A DNA stretch of 64,000 nucleotides from Zeugodacus cucurbitae (Eukaryota; Arthropoda; Insecta; Diptera; Tephritidae): the NCBI RefSeq assembly GCF_028554725.1, contig NC_071668.1, positions 7,237,001-7,301,000 on the forward strand, in the 5' to 3' direction. A program made the translations under genes and the position numbers. Positions 14,231 through 24,545 of this stretch are shown here, piece after piece; positions within the stretch are counted from its first letter, which is position 1; every line of letters starts with the position of its first letter. The notes beneath the pieces are model-generated. The model ran no database searches, was not told the DNA's origin, and saw only the letters and a program-made list of their open reading frames with translations.

Positions 14231-14749
14231 TATAGAAAAAAGACAGAATTTAAAATACAAGCACCGTGGCAGCATTGATCGACGCTTTGATTAGCACTGC
14301 ATACAAAATTAACATGGTAGACCACTTGGTGGAAAACTTCACTTCTTGCGCTAACCTGCATATCTTAGACTTGTGGCCGGTTGTTTGGTGGTTTCTTTTA
14401 CCCACATTATACTAATATTTATGCTTATGAAATTGCGATACGCAACGCTGCGTGAACGTGCGTATGACAAGCGAGATTAAAATTAATATGTAGCAGGCGT
14501 TTTGTAATATATTCATAGAAGTGGGCGTGGGATTGCTTAAGATGGGCGTGAATATTTGCAGAAGTTATTAAAATTGTATAAAGAGTGAGGGAAATAAAGC
14601 ATCATTTTGTATATGGGTTACTGGCACATAATGTTGATTAGAGTATATAAGAAAGTAAACAAGACTTGAGATTTGAAAAAAGAAAAATTTTTTGAGGTTG
14701 TAATGTCAGTAATTTAAAATGATATTTTTGAAAATTTGAACTGATAACT

Positions 14750-15330
14750 TGTATTAATGTGCTCTTCTCATATATCAGTTAAAAATTAAAACGTGTCGAA
14801 CTAATTTTGTATTAAAAGATCTGATACAATTTGATATGATATCAACGAATTAATTTTGATGTGATGATTATATGCTGATATGATATTAAATTTCCATAGT
14901 ACTTTTCTAATTTGAAACAACATGATGTGATGTGATCTTACGTCACCTGTTCTGATGTGATCCTAATTGTCTTGGAATGATATGATCTCAAGTAATCTGA
15001 AATGACGTGCTTAGCTATGATGTGATGTGATCTGAAGTGACTTGAAGTGATATGATCTGACTTATATTTAAATCATGTGACCTTATATGATATGATGTGA
15101 TCTTATGTCATCGGTATGATATGGTCTTACCTGTCTTGGAGTGATGTGATCTGAAGTGTCTTAATGCGATCTCAATTAACTTGAAGTGATGTAACCAGCA
15201 AAGGTGTGATGTGATATGTTTCAAAGTGATGCGATGTGGTCTTAACTGTGTTGAAGTCTGAAATTATATGATTAACTCTGATTTGATATAATTTTATATT
15301 AGATGACGTGATGAGACGACGATATCATGT
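14750..15330. repeat. Degenerate TGATGTGATCT array, left part
   Basis: Imperfect repeats around TGATGTGATCTGAAGTGA-type words with a period near 10-11 bases and considerable drift. Confidence 0.75.
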
Positions 15331-17955
15331 GTGTTTATTGTATGTCGTGGGATGCGAAATTATATCACAACATCTTACGATGCGACCAAAGATGCTTTCT
15401 ATGAGCGCCTAGAACGCATCTATGAGCGCTGCCCCCGCCACGATGTCAAAATCGTGCTTGGCGATTTTAACGCCAGGGTGGGTAAAGAAGGTGTCTTTGG
15501 AACAACAGTCGGAAAATTCAGCCTCCATGACGAAACATCGCCAAACGGCCTGAGGCTGATCGACTTCGCTGGGGCCCGAAATATGGTTGTCTGTAGTACC
15601 AGATTCCAGCATAAAAAAATTCATCAAGCAACGTGGCTGTCCCCTGATCGAAACACGCGCAATCAAATCGATCACGTTGTGATAGACGGAAGACATGTCT
15701 CCAGTGTTTTAGACGTGCGTACGCTCCGAGGACCAAACATTGACTCGGACCATTATCTAGTAGCAGCAAAGATACGCACTCGCCTCTGTGCAGCAAAGAA
15801 CGCCCGTCAACAAACACAAGGAAGGTTCGACGTCGAAAAGCTGCAATCACAACCGACAGCCGAACGATTTTCTACTCGACTTGCACTCCTGCTCTCGGAG
15901 AGCACTCATCAGCATCTCGATATAAGGGAGCTGTGGAACGGCATCTCAAACTCATTGCATACCGCTGCAGCCGAAACAATTGGTCTCCGGCAACGCCAAA
16001 AAACCAGTTGGTACGATGAGAATTGTCGTTCCGCAGTGGAGAGAAAACAGACTGCCTACCTCGCAACGTTGCGATCGACCACAACACGTTCGGGGTGGGA
16101 TAGATATCGAGAACTGAAGAGGGAAGCGAGACGCATTTGCAGACGTAAAAAGAAAGAGGCCGAAATGCGTGAGTATGAAAAGCTTGAAAAGCTGGCCGAC
16201 ATGGGTAATGCTCGAAAATTTTATGAAAAGATGAGGCGATTAACAGAAGGTTTCAAGACCGGAGCATTATCATGTAGGGACCGAGAAGGTAATCTGGTAA
16301 CGGATGTCCAGAGCACACTGGGATTATGGAGGGAACACTTCTCCGACCTGCTCAATGGCAGTGAAAGTACAACACCAGGAGATGGCGAACCCGATTCCCC
16401 AATCGATGACGATGGAATAGATGTTCCATTACCCGACCATGAAGAAATTCTAATAGCAATTACCCGCTTGAAGAACAACAAAGCGGCGGGGGCCGATGGA
16501 TTACCGGCCGAGCTATTCAAATACGGCGGCGAAGAACTGATAAGGTGCATGCATCAGCTTCTTTGTAGAATATGGTCGGAAGAAAGCATGCCTGACGATT
16601 GGAATCTTAGTGTGCTCTGCCCAATCCATAAGAAGGGAGACCCCACAATCTGCGCCAACTACCGTGGTATAAGTCTCCTCAATATCGCATATAAGGTTTT
16701 GTCGAGCGTATTGTGTGAAAGACTAAAGCCCACCGTCAACGAACTGATTGGACCTTATCAGTGTGGCTTTAGACCTGGAAAATCTACAATGGACCAGATA
16801 TTCACCATGCGCCAAATCTTGGAAAAGACCCGAGAGAGAAGAATCGATACCCACCATCTTTTTATCGATTTTAAAGCTGCCTTCGATAGCACGAAAAGGA
16901 GCTGCCTTTATGCCGCGATGTCTGAATTTGGTATCCCTGCAAAACTAATACGGCTATGTAAGCTGACGTTGAGCAACACCAAAAGCTCCGTCAGGATCGG
17001 GAAGGACCTCTCCGAGCCGTTCGATACCAAACGAGGCTTCAGACAGGGTGACTCACTATCGTGCGACTTCTTCAATCTATTGCTGGAAAAAATAATACGA
17101 GCTGCAGAACTGAATAGAGAGGGTACAATCTTCTACAAGAGTGTACAGCTCCTGGCGTATGCCGATGATATTGATATCATCGGAAGCAACAACCGCGCCG
17201 TTTGTTCTGCGTTTTCCAGACTAGATAAAGAAGCGAAGCGTATGGGTCTGGTGGTGAATGAGGACAAGACGAAATATCTCCTGTCATCAAACAAACAGTC
17301 AGCGCACTCGCGTCTTGGCTCCCACGTCACTGTTGACAGTCATAACTTTGAAGTTGTAGATAATTTCGTTTATCTGGGAACCAGCATTAACAACACCAAC
17401 AATGTCAGCCTTGAAATCCAACGCAGAATCACTCTTGCCAACAGGTGCTACTTTGGACTGAGTAGGCAATTGAAAAGTAAAGTCCTCTCTCGACGAACCA
17501 AAATCAAACTCTATAAGTCGCTCATTATTCCCGTCCTGATGTATGGCGCTGAAGCGTGGACGATGACAACATCCGATGAGACGACTCTTGGGGTTTTCGA
17601 GAGAAAGGTTTTGCGCAAGATTTATGGTCCTCTAAACATTGGCAACGGCGAATACCGCAGACGATGGAACGATGAGCTGTACGATTTATACGACGACATT
17701 GACATAGTTCAGCGAATAAAAAAACAGCGGCTACGCTGGCTAGGTCATGTTGTACGGATGGAAGAAAACACTCCAGCTCTGAAAGTATTCGATGCAGTAC
17801 CCGCTGGAGGAAGCCGCGGAAGAGGACGACCTCCACTCCGGTGGAAAGACCAAGTGCAAAGTGACCTGGCTTCACTTGGTGTTTCCAGTTGGCGCCAAAA
17901 AGCAAAAAGGAGGAATGAGTGGCGCGCTCTGGTGGATTCGGCTATAATCGCTTAA
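15331..17955 (+). CDS. LINE endonuclease-reverse transcriptase (N-terminally truncated)
   Basis: An open frame of 874 codons for the C-terminal two-thirds of an RTE-type polyprotein that would copy its RNA at a nicked target. The endonuclease remnant carries LGDFNARVG near residues 43-50 and the catalytic SDH at 139-141; the upstream acidic catalytic residue is missing because of truncation. The reverse transcriptase covers roughly residues 370-660, with FIDFKAAFD at 511-519, RQGDSLS at 571-577 and the active site YADD at 610-613. A LRWLGHV motif near residue 800 and a GRGRPPLRW segment close the protein, as in related elements. The first ATG is fortuitous: about 16 residues before the homologous part come from flanking sequence. 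No premature stop occurs over 2.6 kb, which suggests a young insertion. It probably cannot nick DNA itself. Confidence 0.85.
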   Translation: MFIVCRGMRNYITTSYDATKDAFYERLERIYERCPRHDVKIVLGDFNARVGKEGVFGTTVGKFSLHDETSPNGLRLIDFAGARNMVVCSTRFQHKKIHQATWLSPDRNTRNQIDHVVIDGRHVSSVLDVRTLRGPNIDSDHYLVAAKIRTRLCAAKNARQQTQGRFDVEKLQSQPTAERFSTRLALLLSESTHQHLDIRELWNGISNSLHTAAAETIGLRQRQKTSWYDENCRSAVERKQTAYLATLRSTTTRSGWDRYRELKREARRICRRKKKEAEMREYEKLEKLADMGNARKFYEKMRRLTEGFKTGALSCRDREGNLVTDVQSTLGLWREHFSDLLNGSESTTPGDGEPDSPIDDDGIDVPLPDHEEILIAITRLKNNKAAGADGLPAELFKYGGEELIRCMHQLLCRIWSEESMPDDWNLSVLCPIHKKGDPTICANYRGISLLNIAYKVLSSVLCERLKPTVNELIGPYQCGFRPGKSTMDQIFTMRQILEKTRERRIDTHHLFIDFKAAFDSTKRSCLYAAMSEFGIPAKLIRLCKLTLSNTKSSVRIGKDLSEPFDTKRGFRQGDSLSCDFFNLLLEKIIRAAELNREGTIFYKSVQLLAYADDIDIIGSNNRAVCSAFSRLDKEAKRMGLVVNEDKTKYLLSSNKQSAHSRLGSHVTVDSHNFEVVDNFVYLGTSINNTNNVSLEIQRRITLANRCYFGLSRQLKSKVLSRRTKIKLYKSLIIPVLMYGAEAWTMTTSDETTLGVFERKVLRKIYGPLNIGNGEYRRRWNDELYDLYDDIDIVQRIKKQRLRWLGHVVRMEENTPALKVFDAVPAGGSRGRGRPPLRWKDQVQSDLASLGVSSWRQKAKRRNEWRALVDSAIIA

Positions 17956-17975
17956 AGCGGTTCCTACGCCAAATA

Positions 17976-17995
17976 TATATATATATATATATAAT
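17976..17995. repeat. AT dinucleotide run at the LINE 3' end
   Basis: A run of AT units followed by AATAAATT, read here as the 3' tail of the RTE-type insertion. Confidence 0.75.
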
Positions 17996-18029
17996 AAATT
18001 TTCTTATAAATCACATATCTCTTGCTATC

Positions 18030-18260
18030 ACTTAGTTCGAATTCATGCTATGATCTCATGTGACATCATATGATATGTCTTGCGAATGTAAAAATAATAC
18101 ATTTAAAGTGTATAACTCATATCTGAATTGAACTATAGTTGATGAGATGTGATCAGAACTAAAGCTATTATATGCTACAAGACTTAATCCAATAATATGT
18201 ACTGCAATTATAGGAATTCCCCTTCAGTGATATTCTGATGCTATGAAACATCATATCAAA
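18030..18260. repeat. Degenerate TGATGTGATCT array, right part
   Basis: Similar words (TGATCTCATGTGACATCA) resume beyond the LINE. This supports one array split by the insertion. Confidence 0.55.
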
Positions 18261-18760
18261 TATATATATTTAAACTCCGCAACTCACACAGACACACCTG
18301 CACGCAAGCTCTGCTTGTCGGTTACGGTTAATAACCCCTCACATATACATATTGTGCTTCTAAGAAATTAATTGCTTCTTTCCTTAAAGTTTTTTCGAGC
18401 AAATACAACAACTATGCATAAACCAGATTTGATTTAGTTTTAATTCGCTGAAAAAGCAACCATACATATGTACGCTGAAATCCATCAGAGCAATGATTAT
18501 GGTTGCAATACGAAAAAGGTAATTTCAAGAAATTCGCAAAACACTCAATGGCCTTGATTTAACTTTGACTTTGTCTATTTGTTTCGCGGTGATGTAGTTT
18601 AATGCTAGTGACTTCAGCTTAATTGTGGGGGTTGTAGCAGAGAGAACAAACGTTTGCACGAAGCAAGACGATAGCAAAGTGAAATAGTGTGAAGAAAAAA
18701 ATATTGTTTGGGGAATGTGCGTGTTGATGTACAACAACGCAAAAATTATTGAATAAAAAA

Positions 18761-19930
18761 CAAGTAAGAAAGGGCTAAGTTCGGGTGTAACCGAAAATTT
18801 TATACTCTCGCAATTTATTTATTTAACTTTATTTATATTAATAATACGCAATTTGACCCACATATTCGTCATATATATTGTATAAAGTCCATTGAAAGTT
18901 GGAAACCCTAATATTATGTTAGAAGCACCGAGGTCCTCGTGTTCGATATATGGGGCCTTGAAAACCTATATTCCGATTTCGGCGATTTTTAGAATGGGGC
19001 TGCCACACTATAAACATAGTTTTTGTGCAAAGTTCTGCATCGATATCTTCACTAGTGCTTACTTTATATATTGTAAAGTAAGCGATTAAGATCGTCTTCA
19101 AAGTTCTGGTATATAGGAAGTAGGCGTGGTTGTGAAGCGATTTGGCCTATTTTAACAACATATCATTGGGATCTAAGGAAACTATTACAAACCAAGTTTC
19201 ATTGAAATCGGTCGAGTAGTTCCTGAGATATGGTTTTTAACCCATACCCATAATTTTGTAAAAAAATCTGAGTGCAGCTTTCATCTGCCATTTCTTATGT
19301 TAAATTTAAAGTTTCTGGCGTTTTTCGTTAGTGACTTAACCCACTTTTAGTAGTTTTCAACATAACCTTTGTATGGGAGGTGGGCGTGGTTATAATCCGA
19401 TTTCCTCCATTTTTGGACTGTATAAGGTAGTACCTAAAAGAAACGACTCTAGAAAGTTTCCTTGATGTAACTTTAGTAGTTTCCGAGATATGTACAAAAA
19501 AATTAGTAGGGGGCGGGGTCACGCACAAATTACATCCACATATGCCCCTTCATAGTGCTATCCTTCATACCAAAGTTTACTTCTATAGCTTTATTTATAG
19601 CTTAGTTATGGCACTTTAAGTGTTTTCGGTTTTCGACATTTTGTGGGCGTGGCAGTAGTCCGATTACGCCCATTTTCGAACTTAACCTTCTTATGGTGCC
19701 AAGAAATACGTTTTCCAAGTTTCATCAAGATATCTAAATTTTTACTCAAGTTACAGCTTGCACGGACGGACAGACAGACAGACATCCGGATTTGAACTTT
19801 TCTCGTCACTCTGATCATTTTGATATATATAACCCTACATCTAACTCGTTTAGTTTTATGACTTACAAACAACCGTTATGTGGACAAAACTATAATACTC
19901 TCGTAGCGTAACGTATTTCTTGGTATAAAA
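18761..19930 (+). repeat. Dispersed modular repeat, copy B
   Basis: Starts with CAAGTAAG and a decayed version of the 5' palindrome near 18780-18797, followed by TTTTATACTCTCGCAA. The 3' stem-loop is decayed. Flanks share the word ATTGAATAAA at 18748-18757 and 19932-19941, a possible 10-bp target duplication. Confidence 0.9.
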
Positions 19931-22456
19931 AATTGAATAAATAAGAACATGCGTTGTACTAATGAAGTAATATTTTTATGAAATAAATGCTGCTGATACC
20001 CAAAGTATTAAAATTTATAGGTAGTACTCAGCCTTACTGAAACCATTTTCAAAATATAATCTAGACTTAGATTTAGATATTTATTTGTATTTTCTGAACA
20101 TTTTTTTCTCTTAGGCGATCTCAAAGTCATTGCGATATATTTTTGATCCGCTTCAAAGCTTAGATTGAGCTCAGGTTATATTTGAAATGACTGGGTAGGC
20201 TAAAACTAAGTCACTTCTCTCCTACTGCTCAAGCGGATCTTCGATTTCAAAAACTTTAATTTGGAATCAAAGATCTGAAAAGGGAAATGTACTTATTATT
20301 CTTTTTATATTACTTGGTTGTAAGTAATAAAATATATAAAAAATATGATAAAGAGGGGACTTCAGAGACACCCTCAATGTAAATAAATATTTATATAGGA
20401 AATAATCTTTGTCAAATAAAATTCTCATTTTACCATCTTTTCTAAGAATCAAAGCTTTAAAATAAAAAAAAAATCAAAGTATACCTCTTCAGAATGTTAC
20501 TCTTCTGCTGCCGGATCTATAAAATTATGAATTTATATGGGTAAGTACTTATAAAATGCACATATGCCGCTTGATCGCATTTAAGCCCGCGACACCACAC
20601 CCACAAAAGGTAAAAATGAGCTGAAACTGGACAAGTACGCGCATTGTCTCATCGACTTTGGTGACAAAGTGCGGAAATTTAAAGGCGCGCTTGTGCACAC
20701 CAGGCTGTGTGGGTGAACTGGTTAGCAGATTTTGCATACAAACACACGCGATGGTTATTATGTAAGTGTATGAGTATGATATATGTATCACTGGCAAGTA
20801 ATTCAATGAATGCATATGCGAGCGCATATTCCACCAAAGAATTAGAGCTCAAATTACCGCCAGCAGTCGAGTTGCGATGACTCATCGCGGCCTGGCAACA
20901 CATTAGCCAATTGGCTTGGCAGCGAGGTCATTGCGCATGGAATGATGCTGATGACGTTGTTTACACAGAAATAATTATTTTATTTACTCTTTTTATTAGT
21001 TCTTTTTTTATTATATTGCTTGTTGCTATGCCCACACATGCCACACGCAGTACACGCCTTCGATTTGTGAATTTATGCTTAAGAAATAAACACTTTTCTG
21101 CTACAACATGCTTGCTAATGAGTAGCTGTGCTTTCAAGCCTACAATTTTTTATAGAATTAAAATTATTTCTTAAATTTCTTGTTTAGGTTTTATTGATTC
21201 TCTTGAAGCTGACTATGTTCTGGCTTAATTGCTGTAATTTGATTGATTTTTTATGAATCTTCAGGTCGTTGTAGTTGCCACAATTGGCCAATTTGATAGA
21301 TTTGCTGCCAAAAAATTACAGAATTAAAAAAAAAATAATGTTGTTGCTTACAGGTGGTAGGCGTGAGCTCATGCTGCCTAAGAAAACACTTTTATTGTTG
21401 TTGTTTATATATTATCTACATTTTAATGCTAATTAAGCTTGCAGCAGCTGAACAGCTGTGCCACATAAATTTATTAATTTATAAGAAATAGGCGTGACAC
21501 TCATGAATATGGGTTAGTCGCTTAGATAATTCATTATCGACTAAACACAGGTATGCTTACTGACATATATATGAGCTACAAAGAGCTTTATAGACACATA
21601 GTTACCACAACATAGCCTCAATAGTTCTACACTTTTGTAATATTTTTATAGAAAATACTTGCCTCTAAGTATCCAAAGTTTATATGCTGCCGTTTTATAG
21701 CCATAAAAACCCTGCGGCTGTCCGCCGTAACTGCGCTGGGCGGTGGTTTCACTACTCAACTTACATTTTTATGGCAAATCAATGCAAACTAGGCGGCACA
21801 TCAACGCGTTTGGCATTAAAGCACACAACGCATGTACAGAAAAACATTTGTACTACACACATATATGTATACATATGTATATAAAAAGGGCGCTATTCAT
21901 TTGCTGGCTAAGTTTCAAAGTCTCAAAGGGTAAAAAGTTTTGCTTTTGCCTTACACTCTTCAAAGTTGTTGCGTAGATTCCGTTTGAAATCGAAGATAAA
22001 CCTTATTTTCTACATTTATGTCGTACATAAAATTGTTAAACGTAAATTGCCTGCAGCTAAGTTGTATATTGATTTAAGCGTTGTGTTGTAAATATCTAGG
22101 TTTCTATGCATTTTTAGTACTAGTAAAGGATATGTCTACAAAAAAAAATATATGAAAATTTCAGAAAAAAATATATGAAAAAAATCCAAGCAGTAGTTGC
22201 AGTTTAAACTAGCAATTAAGTTCGTAAATTAGTGCTATAGGTTAATACGGTTGGAAGGCAAAAGTGGTGTGGCAGGCAGGCAAATTTCGAACAGGATATC
22301 TTTTACTATTTAGGTTTAAAGAACCAGCTGTATGGAAAGCTATGACACTGACGACTACTTGACAGACACTTGATTAGAATTTCTACGTAGAAGTTGAAAA
22401 TATATTATATAGCCCAAAATTGGAGCCTTCTTTTACTATAGATCCGAATATATGTA
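19931..22456. other. No gene recognised
   Basis: AT-rich. The plus frames at 20911-21174 and 21684-21976 and the minus frames near 20549-20903 lack motifs or splice context. Confidence 0.65.
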
Positions 22457-23173
22457 CGCTCATGGGCAAAATAATAGGTGTGTATAGTTTTTACTTAATA
22501 ATAAAATTATTGCTGTAGGTTTATTTTACTTATTATTATATGAAAGTACAACATTTGAAGGATACTTGAAAAAAGTTTTATCGAAAAATAGCGAGGAATA
22601 ACGGATTTATCGTCGATCTCTGCAGGCACCTCGAAAAAAAGTTTTTGTGCGGCCTACAGCATCACTGGATCATCCGAATAAAAAATAATGAAAAAAAATA
22701 TTAATCTTAACTTTAACCGTGGATATAATATATCACCTCCAGTGGGTCCGCATCAATTTTTGTGCTCAGCAGCAAAATTTTCCTCTTCTGTATATTGACC
22801 TTCTGTAGAAAAATATTTTTGTACTTTGAGCCTTTGTATTCCCTAAGGGATGCCAAATTGTCCACGAGCTAATTTTTAGTCAAACTTGTCGTCAAGTCAC
22901 AAAAGGATCCTTTCTTGCTTTGAGAAGTATTCGAGGATCATCGATCATGTCTATTTTTCTTTGGAGGACCAGGGATTTCTTTTTGCTTTATAGCATTAGT
23001 TATAAAGCTTACGATCGCCCTAACATACTGACAGTGAATCTGTGCGTTTTTCATAAATAACGTAATTTTTTTTATCAATCGATGCTCTACATCGGTGCAG
23101 TGGCTTCTAGGACGCATTCTGAATAATTTCTATTATTATTATCTTCGCACACCTATTATTTTGTACATAAGTG
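22457..23173 (-). mobile_element. Decayed, internally deleted Tc1-like element
   Basis: The two ends are inverted copies sharing ACAAAATAATAGGTGTG-like sequence (left CAAAATAATAGGTGTG at 22467-22482). They are flanked by TA at 22455-22456 and 23174-23175. At 717 bp it is about half an autonomous Tc1-like element. On the minus strand a short KDPFVT stretch followed by broken frames hints at the N-terminus of a Tc1 transposase, so the strand call is tentative. No usable transposase remains. Confidence 0.72.
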
Positions 23174-23428
23174 TATATAGAAGGTGCCATCGAGTCAGCC
23201 ATAAACAGTAACACAATTGCCTTTATTGTAGATGTTGCTGCCTCACCGATCAACAGCAGCAAACAAATTCATTAGCTCATCCGCAGCAAGAATTTGCTTA
23301 AAGAAAACGACAGTAAAGATTAATAGTTACGATGGCTTTGGATTTAGTGCTTTAGATTTGTAGCTGCACCAACAAAAGAGAATTTAATTTTATTTTTTTA
23401 ATTATTTTTTATTTGGCTAAAGTAGTAC

Positions 23429-23733
23429 ATGGAGCGCAGCCAATTAAAATTTGAGAACGGCTTTGGCAAGTGTTATATCAATATAAGCACCTACATTTGC
23501 TTAAAAGAATTTGATACACATGTGAGTATCTACAACCGACCCGCTTCTTCGGTATAGTTATACACATATACGTGTGTATTTATAATGTGTAATTTATTTA
23601 TTTCCAGTGCGTTGCTTCAGGCGGATGTTGTCTTAATTTCAGTGCCTTCACTGCCAGCTACTGCTGGTCATCATGCCAACGTGAGCCACATTTTCGTGAA
23701 ACGAAGAGCATAACGTATGCAAATTTTTGTTAG
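23429..23733 (+). CDS. Candidate two-exon small cysteine-rich protein
   Basis: Exon 1 is 23429-23521: ATG, 31 codons, with an in-frame TAG just upstream. The 86-bp intron 23522-23607 has a GTGAGTATC donor, a pyrimidine-rich acceptor ending TTTCCAG and a possible branch word GTAAT. Exon 2 is 23608-23733 with 41 codons and a TAG stop. The joined product is 72 residues with eight cysteines (15, 24, 32, 38, 39, 50, 54, 72) and two N-X-S sites. There is no hydrophobic signal peptide, which argues against a secreted peptide unless an upstream exon supplies one. An alternative donor at 23680 would extend it elsewhere. I recognise no family. The frame may be fortuitous. Confidence 0.22.
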
Positions 23734-24225
23734 TGTTTTTGCTTTTATTTCTTCCTAAATTCTTATGAAATCGCACTTGCCACAGTTTTTTCGACCGAAA
23801 GCCAGTTAAATATACGCTTAAAATGTATTAGTTTTAGTAACGCCTTCGAAATTAGTGAAGTGTAACACTAACAAGTTCGTTGCTTCAGTCTTTTGTTTTC
23901 ATTTCTGATTTTCTGTTTTACTTACGATCTGTTTAGTCTACGTATTTGAATTAATTAACACTTTTTGTGTGAATTTATTGCAGTGAATATTTTTAAATGC
24001 GAAAAATTCAGAGAAATTTTCAGTCGGTATGAGCAAGATCGTAGCAAATAGGGAGTACTGAATTAGCTGTAATCTTAAATAAATAATAATTTCTCGTAAT
24101 TGCTGTGTTGAAGGCATACAAAAGTGGTGTGGCTTCATCAGAATACTGATGTAGCTATTATATCCATCCACTTTCTCATTAAAACTGTGAAACCTTGGTG
24201 ATTTACTGTATAGTTATTTTAAACA

Positions 24226-24545
24226 AGGACGAAAGCAAAGCCTATAGAAACTACAGGAGTTATCAAAGCTCAGGTAAAAGCTTGAAAACTTAACATTATT
24301 TCAAACAGCTACAAAAGCTTTGAAAAATTATGAAAGCTCTGAAAAAGCTTTGGAGAAAGCTTAAATAATCAAATAAGCTCATCCTTAAAGCTTTGTATTA
24401 TTTTATGCAGCTTTGGTACCTTTCAGTAATAATAAAAGCTCTGAAAAGGCTTCAGCGAAAGCTTAAGCAATGAAGTATATACAACCTTCAAAGCTTTAAA
24501 TTATTTCCAAAGCCTTCGGAAGCTTTGTGAAAGCTTAAATCTGAA
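24226..24545. repeat. AAAGCTT-rich degenerate minisatellite
   Basis: More than a dozen AGCTT words in about 320 bp, mostly as AAAGCTTTG, AAAGCTCTG or AAAGCTTAA with irregular 15-35 bp spacing. Non-coding. Confidence 0.7.

Larger units (their letters stand above)
11231..14749. other. No gene recognised; GC-rich patch at 13870-14170
   Basis: Mostly AT-rich. The patch at 13870-14170 is unusually rich in CG dinucleotides (including GCGCGCGCGC at 14060) and looks like a promoter or 5' leader. Overlapping open frames on both strands prevent a gene call. Confidence 0.5.
15331..17996 (+). mobile_element. 5'-truncated RTE-type LINE insertion
   Basis: A non-LTR retrotransposon copy with a long open frame and a very short 3' tail ending in an AT dinucleotide run at 17976-17995, as is common for the RTE clade. 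Recognisable homology starts near 15379, part way into the endonuclease, so the 5' end is lost. It lies inside a degenerate TGATGTGATCT-type array that resumes after 18030, so it landed in that array. Target duplications are not obvious by eye. Clade assignment rests on the order and motifs of the protein. Confidence 0.85.

Noticed and set aside
13873..14235. 120-codon Arg/Ala-rich frame
   Set aside because: The GC-rich patch leaves several frames open on both strands and the frame ends in a CA microsatellite. More likely a leader or promoter region.
15409..17905. Minus-strand open frames of up to 126 codons
   Set aside because: Shadows of the LINE reverse transcriptase frame on the plus strand.
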